Source: Sulfurivirga sp964427185 (GTDB taxonomy: Bacteria > Pseudomonadota > Gammaproteobacteria > Thiomicrospirales > Thiomicrospiraceae). From it: a DNA stretch of 64,000 nucleotides. The stretch spans positions 12,546 to 76,545 of the forward strand of contig CAYRSN010000003.1 in assembly GCA_964427185.1 (NCBI GenBank), read 5' to 3'. Below the pieces are notes generated by a model. It worked only from the letters and a program-made list of their open reading frames with translations. It searched no databases and was not told the origin of the DNA. This document shows positions 35,063 through 43,780 of the stretch, piece by piece; the first letter of the stretch is position 1; each line of letters starts with the position of its first letter. Position numbers and translations under genes: made by a program.

Positions 35063-36150
35063 AGCCAACCCTACGCACCAAGCTGAATCAGTTGCAGGAA
35101 CGTTTGGAAGAGCTTAACGCCCTGCTCTCCGATCCGGAAACCATCAGCGACCAGAAAAAGTTTATGGCACTCTCCAAAGAACATGCGCAGCTAACGCCTG
35201 TTGTAGAAAGCTGGTTAGCTTATCAACAGGCAGAAACAGACTTGGCAGAAACCGAAGCACTGCTGCAATCCGATGACCCCGACATGGTCGCCCTGGCCAA
35301 AGAGGAGCGTCCTGCGCTTAAAGCACAACTCGAAGCGCTGACTCAGCAACTTAATGTACACCTGCTACCTAAAGACCCTCATGACAGCGCCAATGTCTTT
35401 CTGGAAGTCCGCGCCGGCACCGGTGGCGATGAAGCAGCAATTTTTGCCGGCGATCTGTTTCGCATGTACAGCCGCTATGCGGAAGCCAAAGGCTGGCAGG
35501 TGGAAATTCTCAACGAACAGCCCGGTGAGCATGGCGGTTTTAAAGAGATTATCGCGCGCATCCAAGGAGAAGAAGTGTATGCACACCTGAAATTTGAATC
35601 AGGTGCCCACCGCGTGCAGCGCGTGCCAGAAACAGAAACTCAGGGGCGCATTCACACCTCTGCCGCCACCGTCGCTGTCATGCCCGAAGCTGAGGAAAAC
35701 GATGAAATCGAAATCAGCAAAGCCGATGTCCGTGAAGACACCTTCCGTGCTTCCGGCGCAGGCGGCCAGCATGTCAACAAAACCGATTCCGCCATTCGTC
35801 TGACCCACCTGCCCACCGGAGTCGTCGTAGAATGTCAGGACGAACGCTCACAGCATAAAAACCGCGCCCGTGCCTGGTCCCTATTACGTGCCCGCCTGGC
35901 AGAAATGGCGCGGCAAAAACGGGAAGCAGAGCAAGCCGCTACCCGAAAGTCTCTGGTAGGGAGCGGTGATCGCTCCGAACGGATCCGTACCTATAACTAC
36001 CCGCAAGGACGGGTAACAGACCACCGTATCAACCTCACCCTTTATAAACTGGATAGCATTATGGAAGGTGATCTGGATCCTGTTATCACCCCCTTACGCC
36101 AGGAACACCAAACACAACAGCTGGCCGAGTTGAATGAATCAAGTGGATGA
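35059..36150 (+). CDS. prfA: Peptide chain release factor 1
   Basis: 363 residues. The GGQ motif lies in SGAGGQHVNKTDSAIRL (about residue 235), the target of methylation by PrmC, which is encoded next. The stop-codon recognition tripeptide region lies around residues 185-195. RF1 reads UAA and UAG. Full length. Confidence 0.98.
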   Translation: MKPTLRTKLNQLQERLEELNALLSDPETISDQKKFMALSKEHAQLTPVVESWLAYQQAETDLAETEALLQSDDPDMVALAKEERPALKAQLEALTQQLNVHLLPKDPHDSANVFLEVRAGTGGDEAAIFAGDLFRMYSRYAEAKGWQVEILNEQPGEHGGFKEIIARIQGEEVYAHLKFESGAHRVQRVPETETQGRIHTSAATVAVMPEAEENDEIEISKADVREDTFRASGAGGQHVNKTDSAIRLTHLPTGVVVECQDERSQHKNRARAWSLLRARLAEMARQKREAEQAATRKSLVGSGDRSERIRTYNYPQGRVTDHRINLTLYKLDSIMEGDLDPVITPLRQEHQTQQLAELNESSG

Positions 36151-37072
36151 AGCTCTGCGCTGGGCTTACACACAGCTGGCTCACAGTGACACACCTCAGC
36201 TGGATGCACAGCTTCTACTCTGCCATGTGCTGCAACGTCCTCGCAGCTGGCTGTTCGCCCACCACGACGCACCTTTGTGCACCACACACTGGCAACAGTT
36301 TCAAACACTCATCCAGCAGCGTAGCGAAGGGCAACCTGTCGCCTACCTGCTCGGCGAGCAGGAGTTTTACGGTTTAAAGCTCAAACTTACCCAAGATGTA
36401 CTTATTCCCCGCCCAGAGACCGAACTTTTAGTGGATTTAGCACTAAAAATCAGTAAAAATCCAGCATTTTCACAAAAAATCGCGTTCGAAAAAAAAGGGG
36501 GAGACCCCCTTCAGAGGACGGAGGACAGAGGACAGAAGACAGAAAGCACAAACAAGAGAATAGACAACAATACTATTTCCATCGTCGACCTGGGCACTGG
36601 TAGCGGTGCCATTGCCCTGGCGCTTAAACACTATCAGCCTGAATGGAATGTATATGCCAGTGATCAAAGCCCGGAGGCTCTTCAAGTTGCCAAAGAAAAT
36701 AGTCAGCGCCTTGGACTTGAAGTCCATTTCCGCCAGGGCAACTGGCTTGCACCTTTTTCAGGTGAGTCCTTTCACCTGATTATTAGCAACCCTCCCTACA
36801 TTGCCCCTGATGATCCACATCTGCAGGGAGATATCCGCCATGAGCCCCATACGGCACTGGTATCAGCACAGACAGGATTGAAAGACTTGTTTCATATTAT
36901 TGACCAATCCCCTGAATACCTGCATGAAGGTGGCTGGCTGCTACTGGAACATGGGTATAATCAGGCAGAGACTGTATGCCAGCGGCTCAAGGCACGTGGC
37001 TTTGAGCAGGTGCATACGGAGTTTGACTTTGCGGGTAATCCAAGAGTGAGTTTAGGCCAATGGAACAACTAA
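36134..37072 (+). CDS. prmC: Release factor glutamine methyltransferase, with inserted segment
   Basis: 312 residues against about 277 in E. coli. PrmC methylates the glutamine of the GGQ motif in release factors. The N-terminal helical domain, the LIPRPETELLV block (90-100), SAM-binding VDLGTGSGAIALAL (151-164) and catalytic SNPPYI are all present. Between residues about 105 and 148, where the family has roughly 8-10 residues, lies a charged linker including GDPLQRTEDRGQKTE, encoded by a hairpin (36495-36511) and a 7-bp tandem repeat (36514-36548). The insert is in frame and avoids the motifs. It overlaps prfA by 17 bases and moeB by 13. Confidence 0.95.
   Translation: MNQVDEALRWAYTQLAHSDTPQLDAQLLLCHVLQRPRSWLFAHHDAPLCTTHWQQFQTLIQQRSEGQPVAYLLGEQEFYGLKLKLTQDVLIPRPETELLVDLALKISKNPAFSQKIAFEKKGGDPLQRTEDRGQKTESTNKRIDNNTISIVDLGTGSGAIALALKHYQPEWNVYASDQSPEALQVAKENSQRLGLEVHFRQGNWLAPFSGESFHLIISNPPYIAPDDPHLQGDIRHEPHTALVSAQTGLKDLFHIIDQSPEYLHEGGWLLLEHGYNQAETVCQRLKARGFEQVHTEFDFAGNPRVSLGQWNN
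36495..36511. repeat. Perfect 7-bp hairpin inside prmC insert
   Basis: AAGGGGG, AGA, CCCCCTT: a perfect inverted repeat with a 3-base loop, at the left edge of the heptamer repeat. It is unlike the surrounding codon pattern. Confidence 0.8.
36514..36548 (+). repeat. Heptanucleotide tandem repeat inside prmC
   Basis: Five consecutive 7-base units: GAGGACG, GAGGACA, GAGGACA, GAAGACA, GAAAGCA. The middle ones are nearly identical and the ends are decayed. The unit length is not a multiple of three, so gain or loss of one unit would shift the prmC frame. The translated segment is TEDRGQKTE. Confidence 0.9.
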
Positions 37073-37812
37073 CCCAAGAGCAGTTCAAACGCTATAGCCG
37101 TCAGATCATGCTGATGGAATTCGGGCTGGCACAGCAGACGCGCCTGCACAACAGCCATGCCGTGATCTTCGGTCTTGGTGGCCTGGGCTCTCCCGCCAGC
37201 ATTTACCTGACAGCGGCCGGAGTGGGCACTTTGACGCTGGTAGATTTCGACACCGTCGATGAAAGTAATCTGCAGCGGCAGATCGTGCACCGGGAAGACA
37301 GTGTGGGACAAAGCAAGGTGACTTCTGCCAAAGCCACCTTACAGGCACTCAACCGCTGGACACAAATCAACACTTTTGAAAAAAAGCCGGATGAACACGC
37401 CCTGCTTACACTGATTCAACATGCGGATGTAGTGCTGGACTGTACTGACAACTTTGATGCCCGCTTTGCAATTAACGCCACCTGTGCCCAGGCTCATGTT
37501 CCCCTGGTCTCCGCTGCTGCCATCCGCTGGGAGGGGCAACTCAGCGTCTTTGACTTTCGCGACCCTGAGTGCGCGTGTTACCAATGTCTGTATAAGGATG
37601 CCAACATGGAAGGCATGAGCTGTGCAGAAAGCGGCATCATGTCCCCTGTGGTGGGCATGATAGGTAGCATGCAGGCATTAGAGGCGGTTAAGCTCCTCAC
37701 AGGCCTGCCCACATTGAAAAATAAACTTCTGCTGGCAGATGGGCTCAGTATGCAGTTTCGCACCCTGAATCTACCTAAAGACCCCGCCTGCCCAATCTGT
37801 CAGACACTTTAG
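37060..37812 (+). CDS. moeB: HesA/MoeB/ThiF-family adenylyltransferase, likely MoeB
   Basis: 250 residues. The ATP-binding motif FGLGGLGSPASIYL (about 37-50), the DESNLQRQ block, the cysteine in MSCAESGIMSPVVG (near 187) and two CXXC-type zinc pairs (CACYQC and CPIC) are present. MoeB adenylates the MoaD C-terminus in molybdopterin synthesis. ThiF, which acts on ThiS, is a close relative, so the substrate is uncertain. It stands after hemA-prfA-prmC as in Pseudomonas. A ModE-like regulator elsewhere in the window fits molybdenum use. Confidence 0.9.
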   Translation: MEQLTQEQFKRYSRQIMLMEFGLAQQTRLHNSHAVIFGLGGLGSPASIYLTAAGVGTLTLVDFDTVDESNLQRQIVHREDSVGQSKVTSAKATLQALNRWTQINTFEKKPDEHALLTLIQHADVVLDCTDNFDARFAINATCAQAHVPLVSAAAIRWEGQLSVFDFRDPECACYQCLYKDANMEGMSCAESGIMSPVVGMIGSMQALEAVKLLTGLPTLKNKLLLADGLSMQFRTLNLPKDPACPICQTL

Positions 37813-37813
37813 C

Positions 37814-38962
37814 TCACAGCCGGGTGCGGTACTGCTGGTAACTGCTTGCCACTTTTTTCAAGTAACGACGGGTTTCGTCATAGGGCAAATGTTGCAGCAA
37901 ATGCTGATACACCTGCTCAGGGGTCATGTTATTGATTTTTTGTGCCGCACGGCGAATATTCGTACTACCTGTAAAACTTCTCGCCACATTGCCCGCACCA
38001 GTGTTATAAGCTGCAATAACACAGTAACGGCGGCTTTTCGGATCTTGGATGTGCTTTAAGTAACGATAGTTCAGAATATGTAAATAAGCGACACCTGTCT
38101 GAATATTTTTCTCTGGCGTATAAAGGTAACTGGGACTCAACACCTTAGGTTGCCCAAACAGATACTGCGTCGCATCCTTCCCCGCAGAAGTGGGCACAAT
38201 CTGCATCAGGCCATAAGCGGGCACATGGGAAGTCGCCAAAGGATTAAAACTGCTTTCATGCTTAATAATAGCCAACACCAGTGCCGGCTCGACCTTGTGC
38301 TGTTGCGCCTGCTGCAAGACAGACGGCAACACAGCTTTTACCCGATCCTGTACATCATTCTCTTGCAGGCGATAACGCAGCTGCACCAGTTGCTGATCTG
38401 GCTTTATCTCAAAACGGGCAGTCGCCAGATTGGCATTTTGCGCCAATATGGGCACACGCTTTTTGGGGATCTGCGCCTGTTTCCGCCAGGCTGGCGGCAC
38501 TTTGGCCTGAATTGCCTTTTCCAGCGATACACTGGGCTGATCCTGCTTAAATGCTGCGGCATAGTCCATCTTCTTTAATGCCTCAAGCCTCAAAGCAAGT
38601 TTACGCTTCAAAGCCTCAAGCTGCATAGGGGACGGATTTTCGGGCAATTTCTGCGCCACTATCACTTCTTGCTTGTCGAAATCCACCACCGTGCGCTGTT
38701 TAAACTGATCCGAATAGCTCACCCAGCGCTTGGGCGAGCTGACCAATGCCTCCGGCCATTGTTTGAGAATCCCCTTTTTATACTGCTCAAATGCCTGTGC
38801 ATAGGCCTGTTTGTAAAGTTTGAAAGCCTCCTGCTGACTTTTCACATACTGGTCATAGGCCTGCAACTGCTGTTGGCGGTATTGCTCAAAGGCCTGAGCA
38901 TCCGTCTGTGCCCAGACATTCAGCGACAAAAGGCATGCGCTTAAAAACAGGGCGTTTTTCAC
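37814..38962 (-). CDS. MltC-like membrane-bound lytic murein transglycosylase
   Basis: 382 residues from a GTG at 38962 with a GAGGG site 8 bases upstream. An ATG at 39016 would overlap the previous gene by 50 bases. A signal peptide ends around VWAQ. An N-terminal domain is followed by a C-terminal SLT domain with the catalytic glutamate in IIKHESSFNPLA, then AYGLMQIVP and YCVIAAYNTGAGNVARSF. The overall plan matches MltC (DUF3393 plus SLT). It cleaves peptidoglycan glycan strands in the periplasm. Last gene of the envelope cluster running down from motA. Confidence 0.85.
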   Translation of the reverse strand: MKNALFLSACLLSLNVWAQTDAQAFEQYRQQQLQAYDQYVKSQQEAFKLYKQAYAQAFEQYKKGILKQWPEALVSSPKRWVSYSDQFKQRTVVDFDKQEVIVAQKLPENPSPMQLEALKRKLALRLEALKKMDYAAAFKQDQPSVSLEKAIQAKVPPAWRKQAQIPKKRVPILAQNANLATARFEIKPDQQLVQLRYRLQENDVQDRVKAVLPSVLQQAQQHKVEPALVLAIIKHESSFNPLATSHVPAYGLMQIVPTSAGKDATQYLFGQPKVLSPSYLYTPEKNIQTGVAYLHILNYRYLKHIQDPKSRRYCVIAAYNTGAGNVARSFTGSTNIRRAAQKINNMTPEQVYQHLLQHLPYDETRRYLKKVASSYQQYRTRL

Positions 38963-38966
38963 TGTC

Positions 38967-40094
38967 TTAACCCTCAAAGTCCGTTTTGGAAACAAGCACA
39001 CGCAAGGCTTTTTCAAGCCGGCGACCTACTGCCTGCTGCAGCATTTGCGTATCATTAGCATAACTTGTCACCTGCAGCTGGGTTCTAAGACGCTTCAGGC
39101 GCCGCTGCCCCTTGTAAAACGCCAGAGACAACTGCACCTGATGACGAACGAACTCATCCACCCGCACCACCTGATCCTGCATATCTACTTTTAAAGTGAC
39201 CGCAGCCTTCAGTGCCAATACAAACCCCAAAGTAGCCAACCAATCCTGCCATTGCGCCTCAGAGATAAACGCAAGCTTTGGAGAAACCTCAAGCGCTATC
39301 GGCATCGCTACCCGCTCTGGGATCCAATCCACCGTCTGCTCGATACGCTGCCCTGCATGCACCTGCAAAATGCCCTCTACCGGCTGATAACCCTCGCTTT
39401 CTATCCGATAGTCATGACGACCGGGCGGCAGAAAAATTGGCGCTTGAGTGGAGATCCTGCGCCCATCAATATGGAGTGTGACCGGCTTGCCCTGCAGGTT
39501 CAGCACCCAAAGGGCATGGGTCTGGCGCAGCTCCAACCAACGCAGCTTTTGCTCAACTTCAGTCAGGTCTTTCTGATATTTTGCCTGCAGAGACTTGGGG
39601 AGCGCCAGCAAAATCGCCTGCAGCATGCGCGCCTTTTCTTGTAATCGAGGCACTGCCGCCAAAGAAAGGCTTTCAGGTTTGAAGGCTGTCGCAGCTTGTA
39701 AATAACGCACCGTCTGCGCCACAGCCTCCTCATCCATCATCGCCACCACCCGGACATGCCCAGGTGTTTGCTCAAGCACACGATATCGCACCCCTTTTAA
39801 CAGCACATGAGAATGCACCTGCCGTGCAGTTTTGGCAAAACGGCTTAACTGGCCATCACGATCCTCTACCGTCTGGGAGACTTCTGTTTTGACTTCCGCC
39901 AAAATCTGTTGGCTTAACATGGACAGCGCCTGCGCTTTGGCTGAAGACAGGTCTTCTCCTATGCCCTCCGCTTCAAAAACCACAAAGCTCGCCCTTCCCA
40001 CCCTGGATAAAGGCAGCAGGGATATGCCTAAGGCACACTTCAAGCAGTGACGGCGGCTAAGACTAATCAAGCTGCATTTCTCCTGTACTGTCAT
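38967..40094 (-). CDS. Secreted protein with Tat-like signal, LPP20-like and PEGA-like domains
   Basis: 375 residues from ATG 40094. A TTG at 40070 has a better ribosome-binding site (GGAG, 9 bases) and would shorten the overlap with the upstream gene from 32 to 8 bases. Residues 13-19 read SRRHCLK, close to the Tat motif SRRxFLK, then a hydrophobic stretch to SRVGRA. Next is an LPP20/FlgT-N-like segment (EGIGEDLSSAKAQALSMLSQ). At about 205-260 is a PEGA-like beta domain (GKPVTLHIDGRRISTQAP, PPGRHDYRIESEGYQPVEG), which often binds envelope partners. Function unknown. No Cys lipobox is seen. Confidence 0.8.
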   Translation of the reverse strand: MTVQEKCSLISLSRRHCLKCALGISLLPLSRVGRASFVVFEAEGIGEDLSSAKAQALSMLSQQILAEVKTEVSQTVEDRDGQLSRFAKTARQVHSHVLLKGVRYRVLEQTPGHVRVVAMMDEEAVAQTVRYLQAATAFKPESLSLAAVPRLQEKARMLQAILLALPKSLQAKYQKDLTEVEQKLRWLELRQTHALWVLNLQGKPVTLHIDGRRISTQAPIFLPPGRHDYRIESEGYQPVEGILQVHAGQRIEQTVDWIPERVAMPIALEVSPKLAFISEAQWQDWLATLGFVLALKAAVTLKVDMQDQVVRVDEFVRHQVQLSLAFYKGQRRLKRLRTQLQVTSYANDTQMLQQAVGRRLEKALRVLVSKTDFEG

Positions 40095-41271
40095 CCAAAC
40101 GCAGAATCAACAGACGGCCGGATTCCAGCTCTCGCTTCAACTGACCTGCGCCCACATAATGCTGCTTTAGCGCATAATACAAAGAGGTCGCATCCGGCAT
40201 CCCTTTGAGGCGTACTAAATAACTGACTGACCGCTCACCTGCTTTCAGACGCTTGAGCTGGGTCGGTTTAAGAGCTCGCAAGGCCTGATACAGCTGCATC
40301 TCCTGCGCCTCTGCCTGCTGAGGATTCAGGCTGGCTACCAATTTATACCAGATACCCTGTGTCGCTTGTTGCTGCCACACCTTTAGCAACCGGGCGGTTA
40401 AGACACTGGCTGCATCATTCGCTGCCTCCTGCACCAAAGCTTCACTGGCCGTCCCTACACGCTTGGGTGAGTAGCCCGTAGCACTGCCCAATAGCTGAGC
40501 GGATGCCGTCTCATAAGCACGTGCCTGTACACTGGCCTGTGCACCTTCTACCCCCTTGTCACGAAAATGCTGCACCGATGCCTTAACTTCCACATAAACA
40601 TCCGCACCCGTTTTAGAAGCCAATAAAAACATGGGATCCACCTGACCGTTCAGCCGAGCCACCTTTTCAATCAGATGGGTGTTTTTATCGCTGGTGTTTT
40701 TATCCACCAGAGAAAACCCCTGATTGACCAACTGCTGTTCCAGCACATTAGCAGCAGCCTTCGCCTCAGGTGACACGGAAAGCACTACCACACTGGGCAG
40801 GCCAATCTCACTATTTAATTGGGCATTGTCGGCCAATACGCCATCTGATTGAAGCTGCTCTTGAAGCAATTGTGTGTCAATAGCTACTCTAAATTTCAAG
40901 TGCACACGGCCTTGTTCATCCACTTGTTTGGAAAGAGGGCTGGACAAATAACGCACATATTCATCCACCTGACGGTAATATTTTTTAGCTAAGGATTTAA
41001 AACGTGCTCTGGCCTCAGGTGTGTTCAATAATCTTTGCTGACCCGCATGGAGAGCCGCCCAAAGCGCAGCTTTTTTGGCATCCTGGCGGGCTTGAGTAAT
41101 GTTTTCACCCACTCCCCATACTTCATAAAGAAGACGCCCTGCTGCAGAGACCTCTACCAGCAGTGCTTGCTTACTTTGGGGGGTAACCGGCTGCTCCCTA
41201 ACCGTCTGTGAAGCACACCCGGACAAACCCAGCAAAACCAATAGCACAAAACGCAATAGGTAATGATTCAT
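40063..41271 (-). CDS. FlgT-like lipoprotein (LPP20-like plus TolB/CsgG-like domain)
   Basis: 402 residues. The signal peptide ends in lipobox LSGC (cysteine 19), and an alanine at +2 suggests outer-membrane sorting. Residues about 35-130 resemble the LPP20/FlgT N-terminal fold (YEVWGVGENITQARQDAKKA). Residues about 155-305 resemble the TolB-N/FlgT-middle/CsgG type (VLEQQLVNQGFSLVDKNTSD, GADVYVEVKASVQ, ARAYETASAQLLGSATGYS). A third alpha/beta domain ends the protein. FlgT builds the flagellar H-ring in Vibrio. The likeness here is architectural and needs a profile search. Confidence 0.7.
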   Translation of the reverse strand: MNHYLLRFVLLVLLGLSGCASQTVREQPVTPQSKQALLVEVSAAGRLLYEVWGVGENITQARQDAKKAALWAALHAGQQRLLNTPEARARFKSLAKKYYRQVDEYVRYLSSPLSKQVDEQGRVHLKFRVAIDTQLLQEQLQSDGVLADNAQLNSEIGLPSVVVLSVSPEAKAAANVLEQQLVNQGFSLVDKNTSDKNTHLIEKVARLNGQVDPMFLLASKTGADVYVEVKASVQHFRDKGVEGAQASVQARAYETASAQLLGSATGYSPKRVGTASEALVQEAANDAASVLTARLLKVWQQQATQGIWYKLVASLNPQQAEAQEMQLYQALRALKPTQLKRLKAGERSVSYLVRLKGMPDATSLYYALKQHYVGAGQLKRELESGRLLILRLDDSTGEMQLD

Positions 41272-41286
41272 CCACTCACCTGACTG

Positions 41287-43056
41287 TTATTGTTTGAAAA
41301 AACGGTGCAAAAAGCCCAATGTAGAGAAAGTATGCTGATACCCTACCCCCACGGTCAGACCTGGAGTGATGGTGGCATCCACTTCAATATCACCTATTCT
41401 GGCCTGATTTAACAAGCTGACAGGATATCCCACATATAACCCTAATTGATGTTGGGGACTCACAAGGTAGATCAATTCCAACCTGCCCATCAAATCCAGG
41501 CTGACATAACCGAATTCATCGCCATTTTCCAGTGATGAGTTTGCAGCAAGGTAATAACCTGTCACGCCAAAGCCATAGCCTGCGCTCCAGCCACGACCGA
41601 GCGTGTTGTGATTGATAAAGTCCATACCCAGCTTAATCCCAATTGGGGTGTCCCAGGACTGACTCGACAGCGTTGTTTTTAAATCACCGTCGCCCACGCC
41701 AAAAGCCGCATACATAGACAGCCAGCTTTCGCTTAACTCAGGATCATTCTCAAAATAGCCTCGATCGAAGCGTGCTTGCCAACGCAGCCAGTTGATCTTT
41801 TGCTCAGGCTTTAATACGGTAGCGCCATTGATGCTATCAAAGGTGAAGTCCTGAGAAAATAGATCAACCCCCCAATAGGCTCCCGTCCAAGGCACTTCAG
41901 AAAGCCGATCATAAATCTCCGCCTCACCTTTTATAACAATCCACTCCGAAACAGGCTGCTCGTTCTCCTTAGGTGCAGGAGCCACCTTACGCACTTTGGC
42001 CAACCCGACGGTTTGCAACACCCCGTTAATCGAGCGCTGAATGCGATACATTGCATCCATGCGCAAATCATCCTGCTCGGAAAGCAGTGCGGTAATCGTG
42101 CGCCAATCCACAGACTGAACCGTCTGCGCCATATTAAACTGCGGCACTGCTTTTAACTTGTGAACCAGCTGAATCAGACTGGCGCGCCATGCGCTTTGCA
42201 ACGCACGCTCAAACAGTTTGTGCAAATCCTGATTGGAAGGAAATGACCGGGTTTTAAGCGAAGCGCCGATTTCACCGGACTCCCCTTCCAACACCTTAAA
42301 TAATTTGAAACCGGCAGCAGCACTATCATAGCGGTAAATATAGAGCTTATTACGCAGATCAAAATCCATATCGCTATCGTAATAACTCCGCTCACCCTGA
42401 GGTTTCACATAGGTAATGGTTAACTCGCCCCGTATTGCCGGTTGATACATGGCCATGACAAACTGACTGTCCAATAATGTAGAGACCACCTTCATGGGGA
42501 TCCCTAAAGACTTTGCCTGCGTGCGGATAAAAGTCGCCCGTTCCTGTTCCGACTGTTCACGATAGCGTTGCGCCAGAGCGGCTTTTTGCAGTGGCAAAAT
42601 AAAAGGTGCCAACTGACGGCTTAAGTAGTTTTCCACAGCCTTCTGCCAGGCGGTTTCCGACATTGGTGGCGTGTGCAATGCTTTTAAAGCAGGTGCTGGA
42701 ATAGCTTTGCTGGCTGATCTTGTCACAATCTTCAACTGCCCAGCTTCCAGCCGAACCACATCAAAGCGTTTTTGATACAGCCACTGCATAGCCTGATCAC
42801 CCAATTGAGTACGCAACGCAGGTGAAAGCGTAAAAACCTGCCCTTTACGCTCGCGACACTTGCCGTGGCACATCTTTACGCGCACTGGCACACGCGCACT
42901 TTCCAAACCAACCTGTGGCAACACCATCACAGCCTGACGCTGATACACACGCTGGGAATCATCGGTTTGTTCCACCTTATCTATGGCAGCAGCGGGAAAA
43001 CTGCCCAATAGATAGCCACATATAGCGATTAACCCCGCCACAATCGTTTTTTTCAT
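41287..43056 (-). CDS. Unrecognised secreted protein with C-terminal outer-membrane-barrel-like domain
   Basis: 589 residues. The signal peptide MKKTIVAGLIAICGYLLGSF ends near AAA-ID. After it comes a CHGKC pair (likely a disulfide), a helical middle region (about 110-330) and a conserved-looking EWIVIKGEAEIYDRL linker. The last 190 residues alternate polar and aromatic residues like an eight-stranded beta-barrel (WSAGYGFGVTGYYLAANS, FGYVSLDLMGRLELIYL, HQLGLYVGYPVSLL, TPGLTVGVGYQHTFSTLGF). I do not recognise the family. It is 15 bases upstream of the FlgT-like gene and follows a terminator-like hairpin after the LPP20 gene. Confidence 0.8.
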   Translation of the reverse strand: MKKTIVAGLIAICGYLLGSFPAAAIDKVEQTDDSQRVYQRQAVMVLPQVGLESARVPVRVKMCHGKCRERKGQVFTLSPALRTQLGDQAMQWLYQKRFDVVRLEAGQLKIVTRSASKAIPAPALKALHTPPMSETAWQKAVENYLSRQLAPFILPLQKAALAQRYREQSEQERATFIRTQAKSLGIPMKVVSTLLDSQFVMAMYQPAIRGELTITYVKPQGERSYYDSDMDFDLRNKLYIYRYDSAAAGFKLFKVLEGESGEIGASLKTRSFPSNQDLHKLFERALQSAWRASLIQLVHKLKAVPQFNMAQTVQSVDWRTITALLSEQDDLRMDAMYRIQRSINGVLQTVGLAKVRKVAPAPKENEQPVSEWIVIKGEAEIYDRLSEVPWTGAYWGVDLFSQDFTFDSINGATVLKPEQKINWLRWQARFDRGYFENDPELSESWLSMYAAFGVGDGDLKTTLSSQSWDTPIGIKLGMDFINHNTLGRGWSAGYGFGVTGYYLAANSSLENGDEFGYVSLDLMGRLELIYLVSPQHQLGLYVGYPVSLLNQARIGDIEVDATITPGLTVGVGYQHTFSTLGFLHRFFKQ

Positions 43057-43090
43057 TATTGCCTTCCAAAACCCGTTTTAATCAGATATA

Positions 43091-43120
43091 AAAAAGCCTC
43101 TTATCCAATAAGAGGCTTTT
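43091..43120 (-). terminator. Terminator after the LPP20 gene (both strands)
   Basis: A perfect 12-bp stem AAAAGCCTCTTA / TAAGAGGCTTTT with a 5-base loop, with a T run on the minus strand (CTTTTTTATATC). It lies 20 bases after the LPP20 stop and 35 bases before the next gene. It may end most transcripts or act as an attenuator for the downstream genes. Confidence 0.8.
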
Positions 43121-43140
43121 CATACTCCGAGTCGCAGAAC

Positions 43141-43755
43141 CTACTGCCCTTCACTCATCTGCTTTGCAATTTCTGCCGCCATTTCATCGAAACTTTGTTT
43201 GGCCTTAAACTGTTGCCAAAGTGCACGATCATTGTTATACGAAGTTTTCAATGCCTGCTCAGTAATCTTTTTGACATCTTCAGGCGTTATGCCAACCAGT
43301 ACATACATCCGCCCATTCGACCCCACACGGGTTTTGTAAACTTTAGAGCCGACCAGTGTCTGTGCTGTGATACTTTTCGCCGTACTGCTGGCAACAGCAT
43401 CTACCGTCTCATCATCATGCATACCTGTGGTACCCAGATACTGCTTTACCATTTTCTGAACTTGAACCTTCATCTGCTCAGCCAGCTGACCACGGGCATC
43501 CAGCACCGCCTGATCACGCATAAAACTAAGCCCTGCCTTGGATTTTTCAGCGATCCCTACGGCACTGACCGCAAGCCCCGGTACAGGTTCACTACAAATC
43601 CAGCCCGGCGCAGGGGTATTGGTTTCAGGAAATACGCAATCTACCACCGGCTCAGGCGCAGGTTGAGGTTTTGCTGGTGCCTGCTTTACCTCGCTTGATC
43701 CACATCCACTCAATAATGCCGCTGAAACAGCAGAAATCCAAAAAGCTTTTTTCAT
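43141..43755 (-). CDS. LPP20-family lipoprotein
   Basis: 204 residues. The lipobox is LSGC (cysteine 18). A proline-rich linker (APAKPQPAPEPV) is followed by the LPP20 domain with VSAVGIAEKSKAGLSFMRDQ and a VLVGITPEDV strand. LPP20 proteins include Helicobacter Lpp20 and the FlgP flagellar-disk lipoprotein of Vibrio and Campylobacter. Good GGGAGA ribosome-binding site. It stands after motAB, with a palindromic repeat in between. Confidence 0.88.
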   Translation of the reverse strand: MKKAFWISAVSAALLSGCGSSEVKQAPAKPQPAPEPVVDCVFPETNTPAPGWICSEPVPGLAVSAVGIAEKSKAGLSFMRDQAVLDARGQLAEQMKVQVQKMVKQYLGTTGMHDDETVDAVASSTAKSITAQTLVGSKVYKTRVGSNGRMYVLVGITPEDVKKITEQALKTSYNNDRALWQQFKAKQSFDEMAAEIAKQMSEGQ

Positions 43756-43780
43756 TTTTATCTCCCGTGAACAAGTCTAA

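Noticed and set aside
36514..36548. Heptamer array in prmC as a CRISPR array
   Set aside because: Units are adjacent 7-mers without spacers, and no cas genes are near.
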